From Clostridia bacterium (GTDB lineage: Bacteria; Bacillota; Clostridia; Christensenellales; CAG-138): a stretch of DNA of 46,362 nt. Position 1 is the first letter of the stretch. Each line of letters begins with the position of its first letter. Both the position numbers and the translations under genes were made by a program. Below, piece after piece: positions 1 through 8,501 of this stretch. The DNA lies in assembly GCA_017523925.1 (NCBI GenBank), contig JAFWVQ010000036.1, positions 1 through 46,362 on the forward strand, written 5' to 3'. The notes under the pieces were generated by a model. The model was not told where the DNA came from. It was given only the letters and a program-made list of their open reading frames with translations, and searched no databases.

Positions 1-640
1 ACCCAAGTTACGGTGTAGGTGTTGACGGTCTGCTCGAATACTGCGGTGTAGGTGATGTCGCCGGTTACCTCGCTGACCTCGGGATCCCAACCTATGAAGG
101 TGTAGGTGTACTGTGCGTCGCCTTCCTTGGTGGGCTCTTCGCCGTCGTAGGTGGGCATGGTTCCGTACTCAACTTCCTCATCGACCTCGAGCTCGGTCTC
201 ATCCCAGTTGACCCAAGTTACGGTGTAGGTATTCACTACCTCTTCGAATACTGCGGTGTAGGTGATGTCGCCGGTTACCTCGCTGACCTCGGGATCCCAA
301 CCGATGAAGGTGTAGCTGTACTGTGCATCGCCTTCCTTGATGGGCTCTTCGCCGTCGTAGGTGGGCATGGTGCCGTACTCGACTTCTTCATCGACTTCGA
401 GCTCGGTGCCGTCCTCATTCACCCAGGTTACGGTGTAGGTGTTGACGGTCTCTTCAAATACTGCGGTGTAGGTGATGTCGCCGGTTACCTCGGAGACCTC
501 GGGATCCCAACCGATGAAGGTGTAGGTGTACTGATCATCGCCTCCCTTGGTGGGTTCTTCGCCGTCATAGGTGGGCATGGTGCCCGCTTCAACGCCCTCG
601 TCTACCTCAAGCTCGGTGCCGTCCCAGTTGAGCCAGGTGA
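1..640. repeat. Tandem 210-bp repeats inside the surface protein gene
   Basis: Near-identical 210-bp units begin at 1, 211 and 421, with a partial fourth boundary at 631. Each encodes one 70-residue InlB-like repeat. Units differ by only a few bases, so copy number may vary between strains or collapse in assembly. The array continues past the left edge. Confidence 0.9.
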
Positions 641-1649
641 CGGTGAAGACCTCAACGATCTCGGTCTCGGAGCCTTCAACGGTGACGTTCTCGATATCGT
701 AAACGGAGGTGGAGCCGGGTTCGCTGTAAACCATGCGAGCAAGCTCGGGACCGAAGTCATATACGCCGGGCTCGGCATCATCCGCAACGTGCAGGTTAAG
801 GGTATAGATGACGCCCTCATCGCTGATATCGGCATCGGGGATCAGCACTATGAGAGAAACCTCGCCGGGATTCGCCGTGTGGGACTCGATGCAGTAGCCG
901 CCGGCGGCCTCAGCCGCTTCGAGCACCGCGCCGGGTACGTACTCGGTGATCTCGAATGCCTCGGCATCAAAGTACAGGTAGATCTGGATGCCGGTCATCT
1001 GATACTCGCCGGAGATGTTCAGAGTGACTTCTATATCGTCGCCGGGATGGGCCTTCTCGGGGGATTCAACGAAGATCTCGGCCGAGAAGTGGCGGGCGGG
1101 ATTCTCTATCAGAACTTCCTCGGAATGATCCTGGATAGGAGAGGACGTGCCGCCGCTGGGAAAATAAGCAAAATCGCTGGGGCTGTCGATATGCAGCCTG
1201 AAGCCATACTCATTGTAGACCAGATCCTGCTTTGCCCTGAAGGTGGCGGTGTAGAGCTCGCCGCTGCCGGTGAACGGAGCCGTCGGCATTATAAGGCCGA
1301 AGCTCAGGGATTTGCCGCTCGTTGCCACGGCCGACATCGGAAAACCTCCGTTGGCCACAGCCTGCGTGGTTATCGTGCCGTATGCAGTGGAAACGTGCTC
1401 GACCTTTTCGGGATCGAAGTCGAGCATCAGCTTGAGGGTGTGCGCCTCATACTCGCCGTTTACTTCAACGACTACGGGGAACTCCTCGCCCGCAGTGACG
1501 GATTCGGGAGCGTATGCCTTAAAGCTGGCATTCATTCCCGAAGCATCCCTGTGGCGGATGGCCGCAGATGCGGTTTCAGCCGATACCGGCACCGAAACGA
1601 GCGCCAGGATCATCGAAAGAGCAACTGCGAAAGCGATAAATCTCTTCAT
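1..1649 (-). CDS. Secreted multidomain surface protein with cohesin-like domains and InlB-type tandem repeats (C-terminus beyond window)
   Basis: This reading frame runs open from an ATG at 1649 off the left edge, so 549 residues are visible and the C-terminus is missing. It starts with a signal peptide (MKRFIAFAVALSMILALV, then VSA). Two beta-sandwich domains follow, at about residues 35-170 and 180-320. Their LMLDFDPEKVEHVS and IYLYFDAEAFEITE segments resemble cohesin-type domains. From about residue 330 come 70-residue repeats (TYTVTWVN, GTMPTYDGEEP, YTFIGWDPEVSEVTGDITYTAVFEE) of the InlB B-repeat / Flg_new_2 type seen in cell-surface proteins of gut Firmicutes. The ATG has a good ribosome binding site (CAGGAGGAAAAG) and a consensus promoter upstream. 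Anchoring cannot be judged because the C-terminus is outside the window. The cohesin assignment rests on pattern only. Confidence 0.85.
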   Translation of the reverse strand, partial: MKRFIAFAVALSMILALVSVPVSAETASAAIRHRDASGMNASFKAYAPESVTAGEEFPVVVEVNGEYEAHTLKLMLDFDPEKVEHVSTAYGTITTQAVANGGFPMSAVATSGKSLSFGLIMPTAPFTGSGELYTATFRAKQDLVYNEYGFRLHIDSPSDFAYFPSGGTSSPIQDHSEEVLIENPARHFSAEIFVESPEKAHPGDDIEVTLNISGEYQMTGIQIYLYFDAEAFEITEYVPGAVLEAAEAAGGYCIESHTANPGEVSLIVLIPDADISDEGVIYTLNLHVADDAEPGVYDFGPELARMVYSEPGSTSVYDIENVTVEGSETEIVEVFTVTWLNWDGTELEVDEGVEAGTMPTYDGEEPTKGGDDQYTYTFIGWDPEVSEVTGDITYTAVFEETVNTYTVTWVNEDGTELEVDEEVEYGTMPTYDGEEPIKEGDAQYSYTFIGWDPEVSEVTGDITYTAVFEEVVNTYTVTWVNWDETELEVDEEVEYGTMPTYDGEEPTKEGDAQYTYTFIGWDPEVSEVTGDITYTAVFEQTVNTYTVTW

Positions 1650-1751
1650 GCTTTTCCTCCTGTTGATAAGATTTTTTAAACTAAAGCCGCAGAACGGCTG
1701 AAGTTCCGTTTCAACGCGCACGAGCATACAGCCCAGTCGCGCATATATAAT

Positions 1752-1780
1752 ATTATACTTCAATAGCAAAAGCAAGTCAA
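1752..1780 (-). promoter_or_regulatory. SigmaA-type promoter of the surface protein gene
   Basis: On the minus strand, TTGACT (1780-1775) and TATAAT (1757-1752) are separated by exactly 17 nt and lie about 100 nt upstream of the ATG at 1649. The -35 box sits inside an inverted repeat (GCAAGTC at 1772-1778, GACTTGC at 1811-1817). A smaller palindrome of the form TTATTT-AC-AAATAA lies between these arms. A regulator may bind here; that is inference. Confidence 0.75.
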
Positions 1781-1944
1781 CCGTTATTTACAAATAAATA
1801 GTAGACGATCGACTTGCTTCACGATTATCGAGCTTGCCTCGTAGGCTCTCGTTTTTCGGTATATTCTGTTGTGGTTTCGCCGCACCGCACTCGAAGCGGC
1901 CGGCTCCGTTGTTCAAAGGTTTTTGCTCCTCCTGCGCCCGCAGC

Positions 1945-2649
1945 TCACTTGCCCTTGCGCTTGGGGTCCTTTGAGTCGTTATCAAGCTGCGCTTTGCCCG
2001 ATTCCCACTCGATATTCTCGATGGTCCGCTCCTTCCCCTCCATGATGCGCTGCACGTTCGGCAGATGCGCGATCACGATGATAAGTATAACGATCACGCT
2101 TATCACCATCATCGGGATGTTTCCGAAATGCTTGATAATAACGAGCACCGAAGTAATCAGCGTTCCGATCAGCGAGCCGACCGAGACCATGCGGGTTATT
2201 GCGATCAGCACTATTGCGATGCCGAGCGCGATCAGAAGCTGTACGGGCGCGAGCACAAGGAATGCGCCGAGCGCGACCGCAACGCTCTTGCCGCCGCGAA
2301 AACCGAAGAAGACCGGCAGCAGATGCCCGAGCAGCGCGCCGAAGCAGCCGACGCAGCCGAGGAAGGTTGGGAAATCCGCCAGAAAGAGTTCGTTTGGGAA
2401 GAACCTGAGCGCAAGCAGGCCGAGTCCCTTGCCGATCAGCACGCTTATCACGCCCTTCAGGCTGTCCAGAACCAGGCAGAGCAGCCCCCATTTCCAGCCG
2501 AAGGTGCGCAGGATATTGGTGGAGCCCGCATTGCCGCTGCCGCACTCCCTGATATCCCTGTGCTTCGCCTTGGCGATCAGGACCGCGTTCATTATGCTTC
2601 CTATCAGATAGCCGGCGATCAATGCCGCCGCAGTGAGGACTATCGTCAC
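1945..2649 (-). CDS. plsY: Acyl-phosphate:glycerol-3-phosphate acyltransferase PlsY
   Basis: PlsY is an integral membrane enzyme that transfers the acyl group from acyl-phosphate to glycerol-3-phosphate, the first committed step of phospholipid synthesis in most Gram-positives. The 234 residues hold the three family motifs: DIRECGSGNAGSTNILRTFG near residues 32-51, the LDSLKG segment near residue 61, and GHLLPVFFGFRGGKSVAVALG near residues 109-129. Several hydrophobic membrane spans and a charged C-terminal tail (DPKRKGK) are visible. It is the last gene of the leftward cluster, 29 nt after ribF. No convincing terminator follows it. The 295-base gap to the surface protein gene holds that gene's promoter and nothing else recognised. 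Confidence 0.95.
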   Translation of the reverse strand: MTIVLTAAALIAGYLIGSIMNAVLIAKAKHRDIRECGSGNAGSTNILRTFGWKWGLLCLVLDSLKGVISVLIGKGLGLLALRFFPNELFLADFPTFLGCVGCFGALLGHLLPVFFGFRGGKSVAVALGAFLVLAPVQLLIALGIAIVLIAITRMVSVGSLIGTLITSVLVIIKHFGNIPMMVISVIVILIIVIAHLPNVQRIMEGKERTIENIEWESGKAQLDNDSKDPKRKGK

Positions 2650-2678
2650 TCTTCTTCACTCCCCTTTTGCGCCGCCCT

Positions 2679-3557
2679 TCAGCAGCCGAAGTATTCGCTT
2701 GCGGCCCTGCTGTCCGATGCGATCTGCGCCTTTAGCTCGTCAAGATCGGCGAACTTCTTCACGCCGCGAAGCCGTTTCACGAAAAAGACCTCTATTTGTT
2801 TATCGTAGATATCCCCGTTGAAATCGAGGATATGCGTTTCGATCATGCGCTTTTCGCCGTTCACAGTCGGATTCGTGCCGATGTTGGTAACGGCGGGAAG
2901 CATGTCGCCATCGACCCTCGCCATGCTGATATATACGCCGTCCTGAGGTATGGCGCGGGACGGGTCGGGCAGGATGTTTGCGGTTGGGAACCCGATCGTT
3001 CTGCCGATGCGCCTGCTTTCGACGACGGCTCCCGCAAGGGTGTAGGCCCTTCCGAGCATGAGCTGGGCGGACTGCACGTCGCCCTTTTCGATGAGCTCGC
3101 GGATGCGTGTGCTTGAAACGGGCTTGTTTGCAAAGTTCACCGGCGGGATTATCGCCGCACCGACGCCCTTTTTGACGGCAAGCTTCGTCAAAAGCGAGGT
3201 GTCGCCGCTCTTGCCCTTGCCGAAGGTATAGTTGAAGCCCGCAACGATCGTTTGCGGCTGCATTTTTTCAACGAGCATATCCACGAAGCGCTCCGGCGAA
3301 AGCGAGGCGAGCTCGCGCGTGAACTCCGCCTGCTCTATGCGCACCGCACCGATGCGCCGCATCAGCTTCAGCCTCTCGTCGTTGTCGCAGAGCCTTGCAA
3401 CCTTTGCTCCGAAAAGCTTCTGCGGATGATCCGAAAAGGTGAATACCGCCGGCTCGAGCCCCTCCTTTTTGGCGAGACGGACCGTCGTTTCTATGAGTTT
3501 TTTATGCCCTATGTGCATCCCGTCGAACATGCCGAGGGCGAGCACGGTCTTAGTCAT
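2679..3557 (-). CDS. ribF: Bifunctional riboflavin kinase / FAD synthetase RibF
   Basis: RibF phosphorylates riboflavin to FMN and adenylates FMN to FAD. The N-terminal nucleotidyltransferase domain shows GMFDGMHIGHKKLI, FTFSDHPQKLF and SSTRIRELIEKGDV. The C-terminal flavokinase domain shows GRTIGFPTANI and ends with the usual GVKKFADLDELKAQIASD-type helix. An in-frame ATG exists two codons earlier, at 3563, but its distance from the GGGAG site is about one base. The ATG at 3557 (MTKTVLALG) is seven bases away and is preferred, giving 292 aa. It follows truB, as in many Firmicutes, with an interspersed hairpin repeat in the gap. Confidence 0.95.
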   Translation of the reverse strand: MTKTVLALGMFDGMHIGHKKLIETTVRLAKKEGLEPAVFTFSDHPQKLFGAKVARLCDNDERLKLMRRIGAVRIEQAEFTRELASLSPERFVDMLVEKMQPQTIVAGFNYTFGKGKSGDTSLLTKLAVKKGVGAAIIPPVNFANKPVSSTRIRELIEKGDVQSAQLMLGRAYTLAGAVVESRRIGRTIGFPTANILPDPSRAIPQDGVYISMARVDGDMLPAVTNIGTNPTVNGEKRMIETHILDFNGDIYDKQIEVFFVKRLRGVKKFADLDELKAQIASDSRAASEYFGC

Positions 3558-3583
3558 GATCATTCTCCCGAGCAGTTGTCAAA

Positions 3584-3633
3584 TTCAGTGAATAGTGAAT
3601 AGTTGAGGTTGAGATCTCTGCGGGATCTCTAAT
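3584..3633 (-). repeat. Interspersed hairpin plus heptad repeat, copy 1 (inverted)
   Basis: Between truB and ribF. Read on the minus strand it is a hairpin (3629-3611, GAGATCCCGCAGAGATCTC) followed by AACCTCAACTATTCAC and further TATTCAC units. It is in the opposite orientation, relative to the flanking genes, to copies 2-4. Its stem differs from theirs by paired changes that keep base pairing. Confidence 0.65.
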
Positions 3634-3649
3634 AATTTAATCCGCTATT

Positions 3650-4567
3650 CTATTCGCCGTTCGCAGCGTTCTCCGGCCCAAGCCAGACGGTTATATGCAG
3701 CCCGCCGGCGTCCCGAACGGCAAGCCCCATGAACGCGCCGTCGATATATAGCCTTTGTATCTCGCCCTCGGGGCAGCCCTCGAACGGAACGCTCGCACCG
3801 TTTACAAGAAGGCGCTTCTGCCGCTTCGAGAGCCCGTTCAGGCACAGCGCCGGGATATGCGCGACCGCCTCATCCATCAGAACGAGCACGCTTTCAAGCG
3901 CGGCCTGCTCTGAGAGCTCCTTGAGCTCCGCGATCGTATGCGAGCAGCTCAGATCAAAGCTTCCGGAAGCAGTTCTTAGAAGAAACGGCATATAAGCGGG
4001 AACGCCGAGCTTTCTTCCGATATCGCGGCATAGCGTGCGGACGTAGGTGCCCTTGGAGCACTCTATATCAATAAGGAAGCTGTTTTTATCGAGCTTCTCA
4101 ACGAGCTCCATGCGGCTGACCGTGATAAGGCGCTTTCGCTCCTCCACGGGGGCTGTCACTTCGCCGCGCCGCGCAAGCTTATACATCTTAACGCCGTTGA
4201 CGTTCAGCGAGGAGTAGATGGGCGGGGTCTGAAGCTGATCTCCGAGAAACGAGGGCAGCACCGCCTCGAGCGCCTCGGCCGAAACATCGCATTCGGCGCG
4301 CTCGATAACCGCACCGTAGGCATCCTCGGTGTCGGTGGCGGCACCGAAGCGTATCTCCGCGAGGTACCGCTTCCGCTTGTCCACAAGGTAGTCAAAAAGG
4401 CGGGTCGCCCTGCCTATGCAGACAGGCAGCACCCCCGCCGCCGCCGGGTCGAGCGTGCCCGTATGTCCGACGCGCTTTTCATGAAAGATCCTGCGCACGT
4501 CCACCACCACGTCGCTGGACGTGAGTCCCGGCGGCTTGAGCACGCATACAACACCTTCGAATGGCAT
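3650..4567 (-). CDS. truB: tRNA pseudouridine-55 synthase TruB
   Basis: TruB converts U55 in the T-loop of most tRNAs to pseudouridine. The catalytic motif GHTGTLDPAAAGVLPV, with the nucleophilic Asp, is near residue 40. KPPGLTSSDVV precedes it, and SKGTYVRTLCRDIG, typical of the family, lies in the middle. The C-terminal part is PUA-like. An ATG two codons upstream (4573) is almost touching the AAGGA element, so the ATG at 4567 (MPFEGVVCV) is the likelier start, giving 305 aa. It belongs to the rimP-nusA-infB cluster but is separated from nrnA by two glycosyltransferase genes. Confidence 0.95.
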   Translation of the reverse strand: MPFEGVVCVLKPPGLTSSDVVVDVRRIFHEKRVGHTGTLDPAAAGVLPVCIGRATRLFDYLVDKRKRYLAEIRFGAATDTEDAYGAVIERAECDVSAEALEAVLPSFLGDQLQTPPIYSSLNVNGVKMYKLARRGEVTAPVEERKRLITVSRMELVEKLDKNSFLIDIECSKGTYVRTLCRDIGRKLGVPAYMPFLLRTASGSFDLSCSHTIAELKELSEQAALESVLVLMDEAVAHIPALCLNGLSKRQKRLLVNGASVPFEGCPEGEIQRLYIDGAFMGLAVRDAGGLHITVWLGPENAANGE

Positions 4568-4621
4568 TCCCATTTCCTTAATACAGTTCTGTTTTTCTAT
4601 TTTGCCGTCCGTAAGATCGGC

Positions 4622-5710
4622 TCATTTTCCCTTGTTTCCATGCCTGAGATCGTAGAGCTTGAGCTTCAAGCCGTCAGCGAAAAACAGCATTTTATGCTTG
4701 TAAAGCTTCGCATAAACGGCCTCCCGCTTTTGGGTCAACCCGATAAAGCGGCTTTCCTTGATCATCGTCCAAGGATCCTCGGTGTACAGATGACGTATCA
4801 CGGCCTTTTTCAGCGCCTTATCGGCCTTCCCCGCCCGTGCTATCTGATACTTGTTTATCAGCTTCAGGCAGTCCAAAACTCTCAGACCCACTATCAGATA
4901 ATGGTTGTCATTCTGCATATCAAGCTTCGATCTGAAGGCCTTTATCTGTGCCTCGTAGGATAAATGCATCTCGGGATCGAACCTGTGCCTTACGGATTCG
5001 GGATTGAAATAATACCAGTACCAGTGCGAGGAAACGACGCAGACCTTATTCGCCAGCGAAAGCACATCGTTGTTCCAGATGATATCCTCTCCGCGCTTGA
5101 TGCCGAGCGGGAATTGGACCCTGAGCGCGAGCCGCTTTTTCAAAAGCCTTGCCACGGGGCCTCTTGAAATGTACAGCCTTCCTTTTTCGTCGTTTTGATC
5201 GATCTTGTATCGTATGGTTCTGGTGTTGCAGTTCAAGGCGAAGCGCAGTTTATTCTCTACGAGCTCACCCTCATAGACGGTGTAGCCAACGCCATTCAGC
5301 GGAGCAAGCGGTTCAAAGTTCTCTATCGACTCGGTGATGATAACGCAGCCGATGACGAATTCGGCGCCTGTTTCAGCGGCTGCCTTATAGCTTTCGCTGA
5401 AGAAATGCTTTGTCAGAGCGTCGTCGCCATCGAGGAAGGCAACGTATTCGCCGCTTGCCCTGCTTACTCCGACGTTTCTTGCGTTGGAAACGCCGCCGTT
5501 GGGGATGGTGATGAGCGTGGTTTTTTCGTATTTCGGTACAACGCGCTCAAGCGCCTCATGGAACTCGCTCTTGCTGCCGTCATCCACGATTATGACCTCG
5601 TAATCGGAGAAGTCCTGCGCGGCAACGCTGTCCAAAGCGCGCGTGATCAGCGCCTCTTCGATATTGTAGCAGGGGATTATCAAGCTGATCTTGACATTCG
5701 GATTTATCAT
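4622..5710 (-). CDS. Family 2 glycosyltransferase (copy A)
   Basis: A GT-A fold glycosyltransferase of 362 aa that probably adds a sugar to a surface glycan or teichoic-acid-like polymer; donor and acceptor are unknown. The N-terminal nucleotide-binding part shows SLIIPCYNIEEALITRALDS, IIVDDGS, GGVSNARNVGVSRASGEYVA and the metal-binding FLDGDDALT. A DPWTMIKESRF motif lies near the C-terminus. The ribosome binding site AAGGAGG is clear. The first ~120 codons are almost identical in DNA to the next gene upstream (copy B), while the rest has diverged, which suggests duplication with gene conversion. No membrane span is visible. It sits inside the nusA-infB-truB cluster, to which it has no obvious functional link. 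Confidence 0.9.
   Translation of the reverse strand: MINPNVKISLIIPCYNIEEALITRALDSVAAQDFSDYEVIIVDDGSKSEFHEALERVVPKYEKTTLITIPNGGVSNARNVGVSRASGEYVAFLDGDDALTKHFFSESYKAAAETGAEFVIGCVIITESIENFEPLAPLNGVGYTVYEGELVENKLRFALNCNTRTIRYKIDQNDEKGRLYISRGPVARLLKKRLALRVQFPLGIKRGEDIIWNNDVLSLANKVCVVSSHWYWYYFNPESVRHRFDPEMHLSYEAQIKAFRSKLDMQNDNHYLIVGLRVLDCLKLINKYQIARAGKADKALKKAVIRHLYTEDPWTMIKESRFIGLTQKREAVYAKLYKHKMLFFADGLKLKLYDLRHGNKGK
5343..5695. repeat. Near-identical segment shared by the two glycosyltransferase genes, copy A
   Basis: This segment matches 6569-6921 at a constant offset of 1226 bp, with only scattered substitutions, many of them synonymous. Similarity falls sharply to the left of 5343. Confidence 0.85.
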
Positions 5711-5859
5711 TCCTTCATCCTCCTTAAAAGTATATCCCGATGGGGAGCTTATCCGTTATGCGATGGATCCCGTTTTTGCCTTTTCAGGCCTTTACGCTTC
5801 AAGCATCACCTGTCGGCTGAGCTCGATCCCAGAACCTGTATCCTGCGGCAGATGCAGCG

Positions 5860-6936
5860 TTATCTGCGTTTGATAAGCTTTTTCGCCATTCCTTTTATAT
5901 CATTCAAAATATAAGGCATATAGCTGTTGTACTGTTTTGCCCACTTCAGCTCTTTCTCGGACGCAAGCCTTCTGAACCTTTCCTCTTTGATCATCGTCCA
6001 CGGATCCTCTGTGCATAGATGCCGGAAGATCGATCTTCTCAGCTTCCTGTCTTTGAATGACATTCTATTGAGGGAGTATCTATCGAGCATTGCCCGGCTG
6101 TCCAGCACGCGCCGGCAAACCAGCAGATAGTGCTCGTCCTTCCGCATATCGAGCTTCGACCTCAGGATCTTTATGCCCTCGCCGTAGGAGCTATGCATTT
6201 TTTTATCAAATCCGCGCATAGCCGACTCTGTGTTGCGATAATACCAGTACCAATGCGCAGAAACGACGCATACCTTCTTGGCGATCGAAAGAACGTCGTT
6301 ATTCCAAGCGATATCCTCGCCGACCTTTATCCCGACAGGGAAACCGATCCTATCGGCGATGCTTCTTTTCAGCAGCCTCGCGACCGGGCCTCTGTTGATA
6401 TACAGCACCCTCTTTTCGCCGTTCTCGCAGGAGGTGAACCGCATCTCCTTGCGCCAGGTCGTCAAATACTCGCGAAGGGATTCCACTTCATCGCCTTCGT
6501 ACACAGTGCTTCTGACGCCCTCGTCCGGAATCGCCGGATCAAAGCTGTTGAGCTTTTTTGCTATGACCACGCAGCCGATGACGAATTCGGCGCCTGTTTC
6601 AGCGGCCGCCTTATAGCTTTCGCTGAAGAAATGCTTTGTCAGAGCGTCGTCGCCATCGAGGAAGGCAACGTATTCGCCGCTTGCCCTGCTTACGCCGACG
6701 TTTCTTGCGTTGGATACGCCGCCGTTGGGGATGGTGATGAGCGTTGTTTTCTCATACTTCGGTACAACGCGCTCAAGCACCTCGTGCAGCTCGCTCCTGC
6801 TGCCGTCGTCAACCACTATGACCTCGTAATCGGAGAAGTCCTGCGCGGCAACGCTGTCAAGAGCGCGCGTTATCAGCGCCTCTTCGATATTGTAGCACGG
6901 GATTATCAAGCTGATCTTAGCTCTCGGACTTTCCAT
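5860..6936 (-). CDS. Family 2 glycosyltransferase (copy B)
   Basis: The 358-aa paralogue of the following gene, with the same GT-A motifs (SLIIPCYNIEEALITRALDS, VVDDGSRSE, GGVSNARNVGVS, FLDGDDALT) and the same late DPWTMIKEERF motif. It is the first of the two copies after nrnA. The ribosome binding site AAGGA lies seven bases before the ATG. Residues 1 to about 120 match copy A with only a handful of changes after residue 6; the remaining ~240 residues are only moderately similar. The conserved part binds the nucleotide-sugar and the diverged part usually contacts the acceptor, so the two enzymes may use the same donor on different acceptors. That is inference. Confidence 0.9.
   Translation of the reverse strand: MESPRAKISLIIPCYNIEEALITRALDSVAAQDFSDYEVIVVDDGSRSELHEVLERVVPKYEKTTLITIPNGGVSNARNVGVSRASGEYVAFLDGDDALTKHFFSESYKAAAETGAEFVIGCVVIAKKLNSFDPAIPDEGVRSTVYEGDEVESLREYLTTWRKEMRFTSCENGEKRVLYINRGPVARLLKRSIADRIGFPVGIKVGEDIAWNNDVLSIAKKVCVVSAHWYWYYRNTESAMRGFDKKMHSSYGEGIKILRSKLDMRKDEHYLLVCRRVLDSRAMLDRYSLNRMSFKDRKLRRSIFRHLCTEDPWTMIKEERFRRLASEKELKWAKQYNSYMPYILNDIKGMAKKLIKRR
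6569..6921. repeat. Near-identical segment shared by the two glycosyltransferase genes, copy B
   Basis: Counterpart of 5343-5695. The match spans the nucleotide-sugar binding half of the coding sequence, so it is a direct repeat that could recombine and delete one gene. Confidence 0.85.
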
Positions 6937-6984
6937 TTCAGCTTCCTTTCAAGATATTGCAGTATTGCATACAGTAAGAACTTT

Positions 6985-7007
6985 GCTTGCGGGCATGCGC
7001 CGCAAGC
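6985..7007 (-). terminator. Hairpin after nrnA, possible weak terminator
   Basis: GCTTGCGG and CCGCAAGC pair perfectly around a 7-nt loop, 27 nt past the nrnA stop. No clear U-run follows on the minus strand, so it may be a processing or weak termination site rather than a full terminator. Confidence 0.35.
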
Positions 7008-7033
7008 AGCTCATGCCGCGGCGCATCGGTATT

Positions 7034-8053
7034 CTACTTATTATTAGGGCGATCCGCTTCGGTGTCCATGACCCTCTTAAGCTCATCCTGAGCCTGCAGT
7101 ATGATATCGGCCTTGACGGTGGAGAGCGGCTCATGCGCGGTGTAGCCCGCCGCCTTCTCGTGCCCGCCGCCGCCATGGAGCGCGGCAAGCCTTCCCACGT
7201 CGCCCACGCCCTTGCTTCTGAGGCTGACCTTGTACGAGCCGTCGGCGCTTTCCCTTATGAAGATCGCGATCAAAACGGAATCGATATCGCGGATGCCGTC
7301 GATGATGCCCTCGCAGTCCTCGTTCGTTGCGCCGAAGCCGTGCATCTGATCCTGGGTGAGCGTGGCTATGCCTATCCTTCCGCCGGCTTCGAGCTGGATA
7401 TTGGAATTCACAAAGCCCTGCACGCGGGTCTTGCCGTACGGAACGTTTCGGTAGATGAGGCGGTTCAGCTCCGCAACATCCACAAGCTCTTTATCGATGA
7501 AATCCGCAATGATGCGAAGCGCGTTGCCCGTGGTGTTGCTGTAGCAGAGATTACCGGTATCGGTGACTATTCCCGTGTACAGGCAAACGGCCGCGGCCTT
7601 GTCGATCAGCACGTTCATTTTTTTGAACAGCTCGCAGATCACCTCGGCCGTCGCCGCAGCATCCGCCACAACGAGGTTTATCTCCCCGAAGCGCGGATTC
7701 GTCATATGATGGTCGATGACGGCGGTATGCTTCGCGGCCTCGAAAATGCGCACCGCCCTGCCGAAGCGCGGTGTATCTGCGCAATCCACGGAGATCACGT
7801 TTTCGTAGCCCTTCGCATTTTCCGGCATCACGACCGATTCCGCGCACGGCAAAAAGCCGTAGATCTTCGGAACAGGGTTCGCGCAGACCACCTCCGCAGT
7901 CTTGCCCTTCTTCAGCAGAAGCTGAAACAGCGCCAGAGCGGCGCCGAGCGTATCTCCGTCGGGCGAGATATGCGAAAGCAGTGTGAAGCGATCGCTCCTG
8001 TCGATGAAGCGTATCACGGAATCAAAATCGAGATCGTTATTGCTCTTCGTCAT
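7034..8053 (-). CDS. nrnA: DHH/DHHA1 phosphoesterase, NrnA-type oligoribonuclease / pAp phosphatase
   Basis: NrnA-type enzymes degrade 2-5 nt RNA oligomers to nucleotides and dephosphorylate pAp, a by-product of sulfate and coenzyme A metabolism. The 339 aa show the DHH-family metal motifs in order: HISPDGDTLGAALALF near residue 28, VDCADTPRFG near residue 90 and AVIDHHMTNPRFG near residue 110. The DHHA1 substrate-binding signature GGGGHEKAAGY is near the C-terminus. The ATG overlaps the end of rbfA by 17 nt, which suggests coupled translation. Its place directly after rbfA and before truB is the common Firmicute arrangement, here interrupted downstream by the glycosyltransferases. Confidence 0.93.
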   Translation of the reverse strand: MTKSNNDLDFDSVIRFIDRSDRFTLLSHISPDGDTLGAALALFQLLLKKGKTAEVVCANPVPKIYGFLPCAESVVMPENAKGYENVISVDCADTPRFGRAVRIFEAAKHTAVIDHHMTNPRFGEINLVVADAAATAEVICELFKKMNVLIDKAAAVCLYTGIVTDTGNLCYSNTTGNALRIIADFIDKELVDVAELNRLIYRNVPYGKTRVQGFVNSNIQLEAGGRIGIATLTQDQMHGFGATNEDCEGIIDGIRDIDSVLIAIFIRESADGSYKVSLRSKGVGDVGRLAALHGGGGHEKAAGYTAHEPLSTVKADIILQAQDELKRVMDTEADRPNNK

Positions 8054-8423
8054 TATTATCGGGATCGTCCTTTGCTCGCTCGCGCTGCAGCCGGTCGATA
8101 ATCTCAGCGATATGCACGGAGTATTCGATCGAATCGTCGAGCGTGAATTTCAGAGTGGGTATCCTTCTTATGTCGATACGCCTTCCAAGCTCCCTTGCGA
8201 TGAAGCCCTCGGCGCGGTTGAGGCTTGCGACGGTCTCCCTTCGCACCTCGTCATCCTTATCATACACGCTTACCTTGACCTTTGCAAGCTTGAGGTCGTT
8301 CGTGGCCTCAACGAGCAGTATGGTGGTCATGGGCGAGATACGCGGATCCTTCATCTCGCGCACTATCTCGCTCAGCGCCTTTTTGATCTCTTCGTTTATC
8401 CTGTCGTACCTTATGCTTGGCAT
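8037..8423 (-). CDS. rbfA: Ribosome-binding factor A
   Basis: RbfA binds the 30S precursor and helps late 16S rRNA maturation, also supporting growth in the cold. The 128-aa protein has the KH-type fold with the family signature RYDRINEEIKKALSEIV at the N-terminus, KDPRISPMTTI, LKLAKVKVSVYD, and RRIPTLKFTLDDSIEYS. The C-terminal tail is acidic and polar (DDPDNNDEEQ), as in many homologues. It follows infB and overlaps nrnA. The gap to infB, about 158 nt, carries copy 2 of the interspersed hairpin repeat. Confidence 0.95.
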   Translation of the reverse strand: MPSIRYDRINEEIKKALSEIVREMKDPRISPMTTILLVEATNDLKLAKVKVSVYDKDDEVRRETVASLNRAEGFIARELGRRIDIRRIPTLKFTLDDSIEYSVHIAEIIDRLQRERAKDDPDNNDEEQ

Positions 8424-8501
8424 TTTTTCTCCGTTATCTATGTTCTTCTATCTATGTTCTGTGTTCTTCCGTTTTTGTCAAATAGCAGGTTTTAATTCGC
8501 A

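Noticed and set aside
1788..1985. A 65-aa minus-strand ORF after plsY
   Set aside because: It overlaps the plsY end in another frame and continues into the promoter area, with no sign of coding.
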